This document shows, in pieces, positions 63,301 through 64,000 of a stretch of 64,000 nucleotides of DNA. The notes below the pieces were generated by a model. It was not told the origin of the DNA. It searched no databases and saw nothing but the letters and a program-made list of their open reading frames with translations. The position numbers were made by a program, and so were the translations under genes. The DNA is taken from positions 62,001 to 126,000 of the forward strand of contig NZ_FZOF01000011.1 in the NCBI RefSeq assembly GCF_900188405.1, given 5' to 3'. How positions within the stretch are numbered: position 1 is the first letter of the stretch; each line of letters begins with the position of its first letter. The DNA comes from Actinacidiphila glaucinigra. Its GTDB lineage: Bacteria > Actinomycetota > Actinomycetes > Streptomycetales > Streptomycetaceae.

Positions 63301-64000
63301 TGGCCGCCAGCCCGTACACGTCGGCTTGCACGGACTCGCTGCGGTTGGACTGCTCGCCCTCCATCGGCAGCAGGTGGCGGACACGTTCGGGCGGCAGGTA
63401 CGGCAACGGCTCGGGGCCGCCGAGCGTGAGCCGGCGCAGGTCCTCCGGCGCCGCGGTGGAGTCCACGGTGGCGGCGTCCAGGAGGCTGGAGACGAAGGCG
63501 CTCATCTCGAACCGTGCCAGTCGCAGGTGGGTCTCTCCCGGTCCGGCCCGGTACTCCGGCACGACGTCGATCGTCTCCGGTGACAGGTTGCGGTGGGCCA
63601 GCCGCAGATCGTGCAGGACGGCCAGGCCGTCGGCGAGGTGCTCGAACTGCCGCAGTGCCTTGACCGGGGCGCGCCGGTACGGTTCGGGCCCCTCCTCGGC
63701 GAGGGTGTAGTCGGAGCCCTCGGTGGCGACGAAGGCCACGCCGTCGACGTCGGCGCCCGCCTCCCGTACCGTCTCGGTGTCCTGGTAGCCGCCGGCGAGC
63801 AGCTGGGGCAGGGCGGGATGGTCCAGGCCGGACAGCCGGGAGAGCGCCCGGATCTCCTGGTCCCACAGCAGACCGCCGAGGCTGGAGAGCCCGAGGTAGA
63901 CATCGACGTTGATCATGCGGGCCGAGACGTCGTCGCCCTCGAGCAACTGGCAGGTGTACATGCGCCCGTCCAGCAGTGCCTTGCAGGCCGGTTCGCCGTC
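60389..64000 (-). CDS. Pseudokinase-SF1 helicase fusion, 5' end outside window (Mokosh MkoA-like)
   Basis: At least 1,203 residues; the frame stays open past the window edge (DGEPACKALLDGR before the internal Met), so the true start is outside. Numbering from that Met (63961): residues 1-300 are a Hanks-type kinase fold with HRNLSPET (123-130) replacing HRDLKPEN, no DFG, but YLPPERV and DVYGLAAIAW retained, so probably a pseudokinase. From ~660 comes a DNA2/UPF1-like SF1 helicase: GPPGTGKT (697-704), WVVVEEAAKA, GDHYQLPA (893-900), STQFRM, TIHAFQGREADIV (1095-1107) and NVMFSRAR (1136-1143). The 300-660 region is unassigned. It overlaps the PLD gene by ATGA, forming one operon. Confidence 0.88.
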   Translation of the reverse strand, partial: DGEPACKALLDGRMYTCQLLEGDDVSARMINVDVYLGLSSLGGLLWDQEIRALSRLSGLDHPALPQLLAGGYQDTETVREAGADVDGVAFVATEGSDYTLAEEGPEPYRRAPVKALRQFEHLADGLAVLHDLRLAHRNLSPETIDVVPEYRAGPGETHLRLARFEMSAFVSSLLDAATVDSTAAPEDLRRLTLGGPEPLPYLPPERVRHLLPMEGEQSNRSESVQADVYGLAAIAWEWFVGSFPPELVPDRVPEDPAAVAETRGQLRRLGEHMRGALRTTDLPPALASVLRRMLDEDPAQRPTAAEVVNELSENHEDNVVALGQERSSRPLLVAFMPERCEETLGRWGWLENEAVSPEGVREIADLLTGELRGTQVLFSQEGADPYVGGGTRDAKREATTVLVGRRALWFGQLMRPVQGQALGTPLREVLLVKYVAQRDAPGMEARLDDLQSLSRSRRLPDVQVVDHRMPRARLTALRQGRPSWAAVIDAIRPVGGATTAQLDYQRAIDWLLEFQGVELQARRYPYELDPHAPGDNDVEVLVSWDRRRDQDRIFRQPLLTKYARHPDLRPDFGDFFGRLESEEGGSADVELYGGDSDRKDAGTRGVQAQVVRSEGQDRIILRRKHGEPGIPRRGWIRPADDVGSEAVLRRQLDARWELFGLRPLLSQIRNPRSIRTLPHRWARAGEGLLGGGRKAVQDILTHQQFFALQGPPGTGKTTVTSRAIAAYLEQHSTHRILVSAQSNFTLDNLAARILRDIGALDDDGPTDRLGDVPIALRMVSQRSSPDDTVRPWLRDELAVRRARQMGAHIDRSVAAGVDPWLRPILERWRKLLRESDGVSILPELADRLQRGANIVFATCATATPRNVGAADGASAFDWVVVEEAAKAWPTELAIPLVRGVRWTLIGDHYQLPAHRRDEVVRFLAACVGDPNTSLAEDGERSDAYLEAFDLFRNLFEPSKTPAGKAIERPTAMLSTQFRMRKPIADIISRVFYPRELRDNETPPADGLRPGGLATRHDEQPPPLRFPHWLRGRALVWVDTAGMARCAEQPHWRNEGEAEIVNAIVSAMEPRPEPRRDGYSAEPLAVLTPYRQQAERLRQYGDLAHRVQTIHAFQGREADIVIVSLVRNKVRGGGSTAESYGHLSRRDLINVMFSRARRLLVIVGDWEHYARYEAEDDFWRQVCQCVDTDGHIVNATDVLSLESR

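Noticed and set aside
51265..64000. DISARM system
   Set aside because: A PLD protein and a helicase occur, but no DrmB (DUF1998) or methyltransferase gene is seen and the helicase is DNA2-like with a kinase fold.

Overview
The window is very GC-rich with strong third-position GC bias, Shine-Dalgarno sites of the GGAGG type, Streptomyces-like families and few long non-coding gaps. It looks like a chromosomal segment of a Streptomyces (or close relative), probably an accessory or arm-proximal region. It is rich in regulator/oxidoreductase pairs, secreted proteins and decayed genes. No rRNA, tRNA or CRISPR array was seen.

Region 1 (0-7 kb): an aldo/keto reductase divergent from a TetR regulator with two operator palindromes between them; a secreted lectin-like/NlpC-P60 hydrolase; a small cassette of a TrmB/LuxR-type regulator divergent from a 102-aa protein and a 57-aa exported peptide ending in a duplicated DAGWQ motif; and an SDR. 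Region 2 (7-8 kb) is a gene graveyard: a Doc-toxin C-terminal relic and a frameshifted ku relic. Region 3 (8-11 kb) is a TPP-riboswitch operon, cytX-thiM-thiE. Region 4 (11-19 kb) holds small membrane proteins and lipoproteins, a phosphotransferase, a CPCC protein, a deoxyribosyltransferase-like protein, GNAT, a collagen-like secreted protein, and remnants of an IS982-type transposase and a NusG KOW domain.

Region 5 (19.7-36.5 kb) is mostly redox enzymes beside their own regulators (XRE-cupin, TetR, TetR, PadR), several with visible operators. It also has a Tat-exported GH47 alpha-mannosidase, an RraA-like protein, a flavodoxin-fold reductase, a ZIP metal transporter and an IS3 OrfA relic. 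Region 6 (36.5-51 kb) is an extracellular-protein block: two large paralogous S53 (sedolisin) peptidases with carboxypeptidase-regulatory-like and Kelch domains, a PA14/beta-propeller/DUF1080 protein and a transmembrane Ser/Thr kinase. The first peptidase is frameshifted by an 8-bp tandem duplication.

Region 7 (51.2-64 kb) is the most unusual part. Three overlapping minus-strand genes (TTGA and ATGA junctions) encode a pseudokinase-SF1 helicase fusion (its 5' end lies outside the window), a double-HKD phospholipase-D-family protein and a large GHKL-ATPase protein. They converge on a winged-helix/receiver regulator. That regulator is divergent from a TIR/deoxyribosyltransferase-like-S1 fusion and a small membrane protein. 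The kinase-helicase plus PLD pair matches the described architecture of type I Mokosh anti-phage defence. The attached signalling genes suggest an expanded, signal-controlled variant; that link is inference from domain content and gene order.
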